The notes beneath the pieces are model-generated. The model was given only the letters and a program-made list of their open reading frames with translations, ran no database searches and was not told the origin of the DNA. A DNA stretch of 64,000 nt from Oegoconia quadripuncta (Eukaryota; Arthropoda; Insecta; Lepidoptera; Autostichidae): NCBI GenBank assembly GCA_949316235.1, contig OX438755.1, positions 16,261,151-16,325,150 of the forward strand. The letters are read 5' to 3'. A program made the translations under genes and the position numbers. Positions 1 to 11,100 of this stretch are shown here, piece after piece (position 1 is the stretch's first letter; each line of letters opens with the position of its first letter).

Positions 1-115
1 AAGGACTTTACACCAGAAACATCCATAGATTGCACGTTTCACCGGCGATGGGCTCACGCCTTGTCACGTGTGCGTTTCTGTATATTTCTTAGGGAGAACC
101 GTGGATGTTGTTTCA
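1..115. repeat. Dispersed repeat (family with CACGTGTGCATTTCTGTATA core)
   Basis: The motif aacatccatagattgca ... ggcgatgggctca ... cacgtgtgcgtttctgtata recurs at about 4175-4260 and 4650-4730, at 25255-25400, and inverted at 51885-52075. It often adjoins the sequence cttcccgtgggtgccgtaa. It appears to be a decayed mobile element. I cannot assign a class. Confidence 0.55.
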
Positions 116-300
116 ACCATTAATCTTTGTCCTCTAACTTAGTAAATTTTACTATATTAAATGATCATGTTTCATGTAGTATAATATTTCATAAGTGGAT
201 GAATAAATACCTTTTTATTTTATTTATTTTTTTATTTTAATCGTTGGGATATCTCTGACCACCCCTTTGGAATAAAGGTCGTGACTTTATGTATGTATGT

Positions 301-317
301 GTACTTGCTTCGGCAGT

Positions 318-353
<36 letters not shown>
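301..353 (+). ncRNA. U6 snRNA 5' fragment (pseudogene) fused to LINE tails
   Basis: Fifty-three bases match U6 snRNA from nucleotide 1: the 5' stem gtact/agtac around ttgcttcggc, then catatactaaaattgga and acgatacagagaagatta (the ACAGAGA box). The stem is fully paired, so the source was probably an intact lepidopteran-type U6. The match stops just before the expected GCATGG and continues as tgtatgtatg, the tail repeat of an RTE-like LINE; a second such tail precedes it. The 3' half and terminator of U6 are missing, so this is a chimeric retropseudogene. Confidence 0.88.
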
Positions 354-552
354 TGTATGTATGTTCTATGTTCAGAGAATGTACACAGTATGTTTAAAAT
401 CAATCACGATCATTATTATTATAATGTATAAAGTCTACTGCTGAAGAAAGACCTCTCTCAAGGTACGACTTACATGTTTCAATGCTATTAAAATATGTAA
501 GTAACATGTAAAATATGTAAGTGTTTCAATGCTATTGAAACATGTAAAATTA

Positions 553-882
553 ACCGCCTCCGTGGCTCAATGAAACAACATTGGATTTACAATTCGGAGG
601 TCGCGGGTTCGATCGCCAGCTGGGTATATGTTTAAGAACTCGGTTTGGTTGGTGGTAGGGCATTTTAAATGTCCGCCTGGCTAGCTACTACCATCTTATC
701 AAAATCTGCCGCCAAGCAGCAATGTTAATAGCATTGTTGTGTTCCGGTTGTCATAGATAAGATAGCCAGTCCCCCAAATGTGTTGGGGTTTCCGGGTCAG
801 TACACTTCCACCTTCGACCTCATCTTCACTTAACATCAGGTGTGATTGAGGTCAAGTACAAACCGGTCGTGCATAAAAAAAA
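553..882 (+). mobile_element. SINE-A, full length
   Basis: tRNA-derived 5' end with an A-box-like tggctcaatg and B box gggttcgatcg, a body containing ggttggtggtagggcattt and tgttccggttgtcagagat-type motifs, and a 3' end tgattgaggtcaagtac then gcataaaaaaaa. The same order is seen in about 15 copies across the window. Confidence 0.85.
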
Positions 883-997
883 TCAGGAGCACTATGACTC
901 AATATCCCTTAGTCCCTTAACAGTATTGGAACAGGGAGAACTACATAAGGGATTACATGGTGCCACGCAAAAAACATGACATTAAGAAAAGTGGTAC

Positions 998-1530
998 ATA
1001 CTTAGTATTCGATTTGGTTGAGGGTAGGTCATTTTTGCATGTCCGCCTGTCCAACCATGATGGTGATGATACACCATCACCTTATCCTAGGCTGCCAGCA
1101 AGCAGCAATATTGTAGTTGATTGAGATAAGAAAGCCAGTTCCCCAAATAAGTTAGAGGTCCCCACTGAGCCACCTTCAAGTTTTGCCCTAATCTTCAGTT
1201 AACATTTGGGGGCCGAGCGCGCTAAGTTCGAACGGTAATACCAAAGCTAAACCATAACCAAAAACGTTACGTTAAGCGCATTTCGTATCGGAAATTAAAC
1301 TAGTTTTATTTTAATACTCGTGGGTAGCTCTAAACATTTTGGGTTTGGTTTCACTTTGGTAGCGTGAACGATATAATCGTTCACAAAAAATAGCGCGATA
1401 CCATTTTTTACTTCAGCTAAACTAATGCTAAACCAAAACTACAAACGTTCCGTTCGAACGGTAACACCGTTGTAAAATAGCGCGATTGGTCCCCAGGTGT
1501 GATTGATCTCAAGCGCTAACCCATTTTGCA
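998..1530 (+). mobile_element. SINE-A, diverged, split by a MITE
   Basis: SINE-A body from about 998 to 1207, ending ttcagttaacattt, then 287 bases of MITE-1, then aggtgtgattgatctcaag from 1495, which continues the SINE-A 3' end. Confidence 0.7.
1208..1494 (-). mobile_element. MITE-1, full length (287 bp), in SINE-A
   Basis: Ends are ggggg-ccgagcgcgcta and tagcgcgattgg-tcccc, an imperfect terminal inverted repeat. The interior is also largely self-complementary (aaccaaaaacgtt motifs on both arms). Five copies are found in the window. I cannot assign a superfamily. Confidence 0.75.
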
Positions 1531-1945
1531 TATTTAACTTAAATGTTAAATTCCCGAAGAAAAAAGGGGTGTTATAAGTTTGGCCGTATGTGTGTGTGTA
1601 TGTGGCACCGTAACACATAAACGGGTAAACAGATTTCGATGCGGTTTTAATTTGGAATCAGGTTCTCTAAAGGTGATTCTTAGATATGTTTTATTAAAAT
1701 CGGTTCAGCCGTTTTGTTTTAATCGCTTGTTTTCTCGGGGTTTTCTAAATTTTCATCTTATAGTTATAATGTATAAAGTTCGTACACCTACACAGGTTAA
1801 ATATGGAGCTCTTTGTTTACGTATACCACCTCAATTTATTTGTTTCCTGTGTTTACGAATAAGTAACTTACATTTCTTTATCTGGTCCCGCGAAAACGAG
1901 TTGTATTTACTAAAAACATAAATCTAATCAACGCCATTTTTTCAG

Positions 1946-2134
1946 TGGCGTCGATGTTTCAAAACCTACAGAACCTCGCTAATATGCAGCAAAACATGCC
2001 ACCAATGTCGCAGCAGCTTCAGCAGCAGATGTCCCAGCAGATGTCACAACTAGCGGCCAACTTGCAAGGGTTGTCATCCATGCCGTCCAATCCTGTTATC
2101 AACTCACCTCTCAACTTAAGTGTCAGCGCGCCAG
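1946..2134 (+). CDS. pdm3: pdm3 exon 1 of the window: Gln/Met-rich N-terminal region
   Basis: The exon is bounded by ttttttcag before 1946 and gtaaga from 2135. It enters with the last two bases of a codon (TG) and leaves with one base (G, completed as Gly by exon 2). It encodes [12 protein letters not shown] followed by repeated Gln-Gln-Met/Ser patterns and a Pro/Asn/Ser stretch ending LNLSVSAPG. Low-complexity Gln-rich segments near the N-terminus are usual for transactivation regions of POU factors. If the preceding exon ends in A, the split codon would be ATG and this could be the translation start; otherwise the protein extends further upstream. The open frame continues into the intron to 2178, but the donor is strong and the next exon fits the phase. 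Confidence 0.85.
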
Positions 2135-5100
2135 GTAAGACAAACAGGCTTCCCCTACTTAAAATTATTATTATTTAAGTGAGCGATTCCATTTCATGCG
2201 TTCGCCTTCCAAACTTTCTCGTTCTCACATAGCTTCCCTCCTACGCTTTCCTACTACTCCGACTACGCAATTTTGCAAAGAAAGAAAGAAAGAAAGAAAA
2301 CAGTTTATTCGCCACAAGTGGGCATACACTAAATGTACAAAACAAACTTAACATATAAAACATTAATAAATAATAATAAATAATATAAAACATTAAAAAG
2401 AACAAATTACAAAACATATAAAGATAAACATAATAAATGTTGAGTGCCACTGTGGCAAAAAGGAGTGGGACTCAGCATTATGCTCAGTTCCAGGAACTGG
2501 GCGCTGTTCTTCCGTCCCACCCGTACAATTACTCCTTCTCCATGCATGCAGTCAGATTATACTTCCCACTGATATACGCGATAGCCAATCCCTACACATT
2601 TTTAAAACTCGACTAAAGGAACACTATCTCAAGTTGTCTCAGTAACTCAGTCAGCCTATTTTATAGATATCTATATATAAGTATTTAATATATTATATAT
2701 TAAATACTCGTGTTCCTATAACAGTGATGTTTTGTTAATGTATTGTTCTTTATTTGAAGTATCGCTCTGTGTCTGCAATAAAAAACTTTAAATTGGTTTT
2801 TCCTTCCGAGGCTTTCTGGAAGAAATCTCTCTCGCATTTTGTGTATTGTAATTTCGGGCGTATGTTTGTATACTTATATGCAATAAAGTGTTGAATAAAT
2901 AAATAAATAAATAAATGAAAATATTATTTTGTAAATCAAATCAATATCACTCTGAAGACGAAAGCCTTTAATCAATGTAGGTTACAATTATGGACCTCGT
3001 AAGAAAGCTCAAGGTCTCGCAACAAGCTATGGAGAGGCCGATGCTCGGCGTTTCACTACGTGATCGAAATAGAAATGAAGAAATCCGTAGACGAATGAAA
3101 TATAGCCCAGCGGATTAGTGAGTTGTAGTTGAAGCATCGCATTAAGGTTTTCGAGTGGAGACCACGCACCAGCAAGCGCAGCGTAGGACGGATGACCTGA
3201 TGAAGGTTAGAAAGGTAGATAGATGCAGGAAGAGGAAAACCACGGAAAAGATTTTGTGAGGGATGATATGAACGAAAACGACGTGAATGATGAGGTAACG
3301 GCTGACAGAGGAGATTGGAATAAAAAGACGTACTGCGCCGACCCCGAATAAATTGCGACCGGAACAAGAAGATGATGATACATATAGAAAATTCTCGTAA
3401 CCGACATGAGGTATATACGCGTCAACTCTTGCATACGCATATTATTAATCTTTCTACTATTTATTAGCGTGTAACGGAATTTTCCCATGATTTCGATGGA
3501 ATAGTTGATTTAATGCAATTTGAAACTTCACGGATCATTTGACGAAAGGAATTTTGAACTTCTTATGATAGATAAATTGATCAACCATTAACTGTAGCCA
3601 ATTGCAAATACTCGAGTTCAACAACACGCAGGATTGATTAAGTGATCAATTTTACTGCTGGATCATTTTAACGAATTTGATACAACTTTTAGCATTTTTT
3701 TTTTTATATGAGAGGGCGGCAAACGAGCATGCGGGTCACCTGATGGGAAGCAATCACCGCCGCCCATGGACACCCGCAACACCAAAAGGGTCACAGATGC
3801 GTTGCCGGCCTTTGAGGAAGGTGTAGGCTCGTTTCTTGAAGGTTCCAATGTCGTACTCGTTCGGGAATACCGCTGCCGGAAGTCCGTTCCACAGGGTGGT
3901 CGTACGTGGTAAGAAGTTTCTTGAGAAAAGTACAATGGTAGACTTCCATTCATCCAGGTGATGTGGATGGAAATTTAATTTTCTCCGAGAAGTGTATCGA
4001 GCATAGATGAAAATGGGAATAAAAAGGAAATCATTCATTGATTGCTCCCGGTAGTAAATCTATGCGTTGTTAAATCTACAGCTCGTGACGACTTCATATT
4101 TCACTGTGACCTGGTAATATGCAATTACTTGTGAAATACCTGTGACGTGTAGTTGCCAGTACATAAAAGGTTAGAACCAACCGGTCTCTTCCCGTGGATG
4201 CAGTAAAAGGCAACTAAGGGATTTAATACCTCAAAACATGTATACGATTTACACTTTTTAAATATACCTCAATTACACTTTGTGGCCACCTCTCATTATC
4301 ATATCACAAACTTTAGCCAATATTATGTCCTTTTGTGTCTGATTTGCCACATCCTGGTATGATAAAGGTACCGTCTCTTCAAAATTAAACATATTTATAT
4401 ATTCTTCTGAAAACTCATAACTTTGTGGTATGGACACCTGAACAAGGCATCTGCATTCCCAATACTTGTACCTTTTTCTGTGGACTATCTTGTAATTATA
4501 TGCCGATAAGGCTATAGCCCACCTTTGTATCTTAGCACTGGTAGTAACAGGATTTTTTTTATTTTCATCAAATAAAATTTTCCAAGACTGATGGTCTATT
4601 ACTAGTACAAACTGCCTACCATAAACAAATTTATGAAATTTCTTTAAAGGGCGATGGGCTTATCTGTCACGTGCGCATTTCTGCATATATTTGAAAGGTG
4701 AATTATGAATGTTGTTTCTTTGCCACATCCAAATGGTTATATTTGGGATTTATTTATTATTTCTTTTAAAATTTTAATGCAGACTAATTCATTATTACAG
4801 TCGAGTTTGTCTTTCAAAAGTCAAAGTCTCTTCTTAGAATTCAAGCACAGTCGTAAGATACGTAAGTATCAGCGCTAGATATTGTTGCAAAGCTCATTAC
4901 GCCTCCTGATCAGCTTTCCACGAGAAAAGCTTTACGACTACGTTGATTGGCAGTCTTATTTTCTTGGAAAGTATAGAAAAAAGCTACACGCCAGACAGAG
5001 AGTCTATAATGAGACATGATTAGAATAGAATATATAAAGTTACTAGCGAGTTTTAACATAACCATCGACGTGATTAGCATTCACAAAAGAAACACCGAAA

Positions 5101-8100
5101 ACTGCTAATGTAACCATTGACAGAGAAATAACTTTAGCTAATGCAAATTCCGATTCTACCACTTTAAATATAGTCACATCTAGTTCGTCTTTTTCAACCC
5201 CATTACCATTTAAAGTATTCGGAGGACCGCGTAGGGGTGTACCACTAATTAGAGTGAATTAGATAGATTGGGATAATCACAAAGACACGGTTCGCGCATT
5301 AAAAGTCTTAACTCGGGAATCACGTGATCGGTAATTAGGTGATTACCGAATCCAATCGATTTAATGAATTCAAGATAGCGGCTTCACTCGCCCGCCCATT
5401 AAAGCTATGCCGTAATGGACGAAAAAACCTATTTAAATAATGAGTATAATTACATATTTTTTCACCAACGCACGGATATTACAACTGTTGCGGTATCATT
5501 AAGAGTTTTATTGTCTTAATAGAGCTAATTATACATTTTTTTCGGCTCTTAATTGATGCGCCGTAGGAAAGAGCATTTATTACAAAATGTGAAATGTCAT
5601 GGTATAAATGAATGCGTTATGTTAATGCCGAGTTTAACGGGCTTGTAAGGCATGCAGATAATGTTTTAGATTTTTGTTGGGGCCGTTTTGTTCGCGGTAA
5701 ATTAGTCTTGCTCGGTTGCCGATGAATTTTGTGTAATTTTCTATCGTTGCTTTATTATGTTCGGATTCGTTGGAAAGACGCCGGCTTTTGTAATTGTAAT
5801 ATAATTTTATTGTTTAATTATCTAAGTAGAAAGTTGTATAGGGATTGCTCGGTTGGTTCGTCAAATCGTTAACATCGCACCATGACTGACGAGGTCCAGG
5901 TTCGAAACTGCAAGATAAGTTGTACCTAATTGCCGCGACTAAGTTGTTAAGTTACTTTGTTTTATTCACCACACCTGATGTTTATTAGCATGTCGTATAC
6001 TGCAAAGAGATATTTGAAGATGTTTCATCACAATGCAATATTGGTGAATGCGTCATAGGTCAATCCGCACTTAAACCTTTACGCAAGTAGTGATTGACAA
6101 ACAATCATCTTTATAACTAGGTATTATCTTGATATTTATTTCTACAAGTTCACTCATCTGATTATGATACAGAAATTCGTAGCAGTAGTATATTGAATAT
6201 CATCAGCCTGAATAGCATGACATCGTTGGCCACGCGCGACGTAGGAGTGAGAGTGGGATAGTTGTATATTTCGTCCAAGAGTATGAGTAGGACAAAATAT
6301 TATTTCGCGCGACATGAACGTTTATTGCGCCTATGCTAAGGGGCTGATTTATGTAACCTCACATCAACAGCCAAGAGCACTCTATCGCTTGGGAAGGTTT
6401 GCCCTATTCATAGAGTGGGCAGGCGGGTTGACGATCGCAGATTTTTTGGCAACCATGCACTAATGGCTGCTGCCCATCACTGATCTATTCTGTTATATTT
6501 TTACGACACCCACGGGAAGAGACGACTTGGTCCTATTCTACTCTGTCCGTAATCACACGGCCATTTACGTAACCCCCTCATCAGTAATAGAAGCTTGAAC
6601 ATTAGGTATCAAATATTCTATATGCTCAATAACGGGGAAATATGATCACCAATTGGCATTGGCTCCATGTGATGGATTACGGCGAATAACACTCCCAGCG
6701 AGAGGGGCTGTACCCCAACAAGGAGTAAAACTGTTGATGGAGAAATTCCTTATGTCTAAAATCGATGACGTGATCCATATGGAGCTCTCAATTATCGACT
6801 CGGTATAACATCGATAAGATGATGACAGATGAAAGATATTGTATCCCAATTTGGTATCTTTGTAAAGATTGTGATGACTCCATTCCGTTCAAAATCAAAA
6901 TCAAAAAATCTTTTATTATGTAGGTACATATAGGGTACACTTAAAATAGTCATATTTTACATTTTTTAAGCTACAGCTTGTTCAAAAGCCAATTTTCCCC
7001 TGAGAAGAACAAGCAAGAAACTCGAGAGGTTGCTCTTTTTTTAAAAAAGGTTTTTATGTTACAAAATTATTAATTAGTATTTTATATTATAATATTTCAT
7101 TATTAATTGTGAAATAGCCTGGTTATGCGAACGGGCTGTTCATGTCCATGAATGTTTATAATCTAAATAATCTGATATTTTATAATATGCTTTCTTAATA
7201 AGTTTCTGTTTTATAGTATCTTTAAATTTATTGAAAGGAAGGTTTTGTATATCAACAGGAACCTTATTGAAAAAGTGTATACATAACCCTTTGAACGAAT
7301 TACTGACTTTGCGGAGGCGACTTACGTGACCTGCAAGTTCATCTTTATTTCTTCTATTGATTTTATCTTTAATTCTTGTTTATCTAGTTTATCTTTAGTT
7401 CTTGTTTATATTTAGTTCCACAGGCGACATCACGACCGTAACACTCCAGGTTAAGAAAATGTTATTTCATTCACGTTACCGTTCAACAGCCAACTAATAC
7501 CAGTACATCTTATACCAAGGACTTTATTATACTAGTATAATTCTTGAACTCTGTCTACCCGATTGCCTAGATTCAGAATCTTAAAATTAAACTTGTACCT
7601 TTCTCATAGGCATGGGCTCGCCGAATCCAGTCAGCAACAATAACATGCTGCCTCCAGCGATGCCGTCTCCAATGCCGCAGCTTATCCTCGCGTCGGGGCA
7701 GCTTGTTCAGGGTATCCAGGGTGCTCAGCTACTAATACCTACATCACAAGGTAAGTGATTACTCACAGTGATGTAAATAATAAGGTTTTACTTCGATTAA
7801 TATGGTTTGAACTCGAATTTCACTTTAATTTATACCACTTTCTTGATGGCATAAGCAATACAGGGTGGAAACGTTAAATGTTTCCGGGGCTGTGATTTTT
7901 CATTTTCACCAAATCAAAATTCGAATCGTTTCCACGTTCGACCTTCTTTTCTATTGGTTCCGTTTTTTCGCATTTTTAACCGACTTCATTGAACTATTCT
8001 GTGTTGCCCATTTTAATTACTAATCAATTACTATTCATTACACGCAAAATATTTTGTACAAGATCTTGATTAAACGTCAAAAATGCGGTAAGTTTTGATG

Positions 8101-11100
8101 ATAAAACGAAACGTAACTGGACATATTATTCTCACACATCCACGATAAACTTACGCACACACACACTCGTACAACATGAAGAACAGGTAAATTCGTGTAA
8201 AAAAAAGTTCCTTGCTATCATCAGCTATTCTAACGGATGATGTCTCTGTATTTTTGTGTAACTTATCAGTGATCTGTGCTTTAGTTTTGATTTCCCCGTG
8301 TTTTACCGCGTGTTGTATAGGGCATAGGGGTAATAATTAATTCTGCGCAGTGTTGTTTATTATTCTTATGGCTGCACAGTAATATCAAAACAACATTAAC
8401 AAAAAAAGGTTATTACAAAATTAGTGACTACCTGAATGACAAAAACGCTTGGTATACTTCGCCCAGCTCCCAAAAATGATAAAATTGTATTAGTTGTATA
8501 CTTTTATATATATATAAAGGAAAGAAAATGATCCTGTGGGTTTCTTGCGCCGCTTCTTTTCCCACAGATGATTTAAATTGACATTCAACAAATGATATCA
8601 TGTATCTTACGTTGAAATAAATTGCTTTAAGTTTGAGTTATGTCAAACTTTATAATTCGCTTAATAAGCATGTAATTTAATTTTAAGTAATATATAAGGA
8701 TATGCTGTAAAGTATGTTGAAAAAGAAAAAATAATATTAACCAATGGTGGACTAATGTCAAACTGTCACTTTCATTATTCGGATTCTAGAATGCGAACGT
8801 GATTCTGTAATTGTCGCATGATTCAAAAGTATAAAAAAATTTAAAAAAATTAAAAAATTCGAACCCGCAATCTTTTGGTATAGCGGTCAGAGTTGCGGAC
8901 CACTACACCAAACAGGTCGTTATAATGTTGACGGTGTAATCATTCACAAAAAATAGCGCGATACCATTTGTTACATCAGCTAAACTAAAGCTAAACCAAA
9001 ACCAAAAACGTTCCGTTCGAACAGTAAAATAGCGCGATTGGTCCCCAGCTTCAATAGAAATTTTATTGTTATTTGGCCTATAGGAATGTGTTAACAAGAT
9101 CAAGAAAGTCTTCTTTCTTCTCTATAGTCAACTCTTGACTTCTGCAGTGTAACCAAGCGATGGAGGGACCAAAGATTTTGTCAATAAATCATTGTGTATA
9201 TATGTTGAGAAGCGTCGCTGGCTCAGCGGTTAAGACGCTATCTCCCAATTTAGGATGTCCTGGTTCGATTCCCAGGCAGACCATGTACCAATGAGTTTTT
9301 AAATTTAATTTAATTATGTGCATTTATCCGACTGCTCTTAAACGGTGAATTAAGGGAAACATCGTGAGGGGGTTTTACATGCCTGAGAAATTAAAGAAAA
9401 AATAAATTCGAAGGCATGTGAAGTCCTCAACCCGCACTGGGCCAACGTGGCGGACTATGGCCCATACTCCGTCAATATATCTATATTCCTACAGTGAGAT
9501 GTTTACGGATTGATGATGATGATGATAACATTCCATTATAGAGTTCTTGGATCACAAGGACAATTGAATGCATGCTTGCATGCATTTCTTGATTTCTTGA
9601 TGTCGAAATTGCATATTGTCAAATATTTGCATGTCATTATAATTACTGAATTAGGAGGATCTTATTGTAAAAACACCTAATGTAATGTACCCTATTCAAG
9701 AGCAAATAAATCATATTCTATTCTATTCTATGTAGAGACATCCAAGACTTGGTCCCTTCATTTTGACGGTCACGAACCACTACTCATTAGTTTTGATATT
9801 TTTATGGCAAGTAAACTGAAGTTAGGAGCGGAGTCTCTAGCTCTAACTTCTTCGATAATCGCAGTTACTTCCGGAACTCGCTAGAAAGTTACCTCGTTAC
9901 TTTACATTGTCACCACGTGTCTCCGGAGCACCACCGGTTCGATTTCCGAAATTACACAAGTTAATCAATCTGATACAATTAAAACCTGTATTCTTAATCG
10001 ATATTACCATGTTTCGATAAATCCGTTAGTATTTTATGTAAATACTTGGATGTGCATCGAAACGTTTTCCTTTGTTATAAAAATAAAGTTACCAGTTCCC
10101 AAGGACTGATGTGATTGGGAACTGGTAACCCTTAGTCATTTGCAACACCCAATCACCCAAATCTAGCCGGTGTCCAAATTCTGCTCTCTGCTATTCACTT
10201 CGTGACTAACTTGTACGCACAAAGAAGGTCCGCGAGCAAAAGTGTCGTTGAACACATGGGGATATAGCTTTTTACCGAGGCTAGTACGACGACTATACCG
10301 ATGGTGATACTATTATCCGAATAATAGTCAAATTCAGTAATTTACCATGAATCTAAAACATTGATTAATTTGTTCAATGTCATTTCTAAATCCAATTTTT
10401 ATTTCCCAGGCATAGCAACACAGACCATCCTAACGATACCAGTCAACCACGTCAACTCGAACGACCAGATGGTGAACCTAGCTCTAAACAACGGACAAGT
10501 GGTCTCCACATCCTTGGCGAACTTACAAGCGATGGCACAACCGCACCAGCTCCTCAATTCGAATCCCCAGCAACCGGCGAACATTCGGCCGAACATGCTG
10601 AATCCATCATTATCGAATGCGTTATTAAACCCTGGTCTGCCGAATTTCCTATCGAATGGTGCAGCGAATGCGCAAGAGTTGCTACAAGCGTTACAGCAAC
10701 AGCAACCGCAGGGGAATCACAACCTTCTTCAAACGGTTCAGCAGAACAGCATGCCTCAACAAATGCAGGGCAGACGGTCGTCATCGCCGCGGCCAGAACG
10801 GCATTATAAAGAGCGGGAAAATTTCGAAAGATTTGCTGGTGTTTCGAGAGAAAGGAATGAAAGAGAAAACTCAGGGGTGTCTGCGATGAATAATATTAAC
10901 AGGTACGCGATTCTCTTTATTTATAGTTAAACAAAAAAATCTCGACTGCACAACTGACCAAAGAACAAGCTCAAAAATCTAGCCTTGAAATGTAGTCTTA
11001 AAAGTTAAAGGTATCTCACTTATCATCAACAACCAAATTAAGTTGTAAAGTAAAACTTAACCATTTTGTCTTGGGCTAAGATTATCACGTTTAAGTTTAC

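Larger units (their letters stand above)
1..1945. other. Upstream intron of pdm3 (partial), repeat-rich
   Basis: The phase of exon 1 requires an upstream exon, so this stretch is intron. It holds a dispersed repeat at 1-115, an ATGT-tailed LINE end, a U6 fragment at 301-353, SINE-A copies at 553-882 and about 998-1530, and a MITE at 1208-1494. From about 1570 to 1745 there is a diverged LINE or Helitron-type tail (the cggttcagccg motif). I see no coding exon here; the open frame at 1580-1921 is not gene-like. Confidence 0.7.
2135..7609. other. pdm3 intron 1
   Basis: 5.5 kb. Its first half is LINE debris (2280-2935, 2985-3300, 3685-4040) and a gypsy-type fragment (4262-4655). The stretch 4730-6190 is largely free of recognised repeats and contains TAAT-rich sequence at 5080-5850. 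A MITE lies at 6205-6338, a diverged SINE tail near 6640-6740 and a LINE 3' end at 6888-7340. Confidence 0.8.
7751..10409. other. pdm3 intron 2
   Basis: 2.7 kb, the shortest intron. It contains a LINE end (8400-8645), a SINE-C 3' fragment (8858-8925), half of a MITE-1 copy (8921-9047), a full SINE-B (9210-9528) and a LINE tail with TATTC repeats (about 9640-9730). The remaining 700 bases before exon 3 show nothing I can name. Confidence 0.8.

Noticed and set aside
1580..1921. 113-codon frame upstream of exon 1, possible 5' extension
   Set aside because: Stops before the exon 1 acceptor, is in repeat-derived sequence and does not share exon 1's phase.
9210..9290. Possible genuine tRNA gene (A and B boxes present)
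   Set aside because: It continues into a conserved SINE body with a GATGAT tail and recurs three more times. The cloverleaf is incomplete.
10554..10784. Minus-strand frames opposite exon 3
   Set aside because: Antisense shadows of a Gln-rich coding exon.
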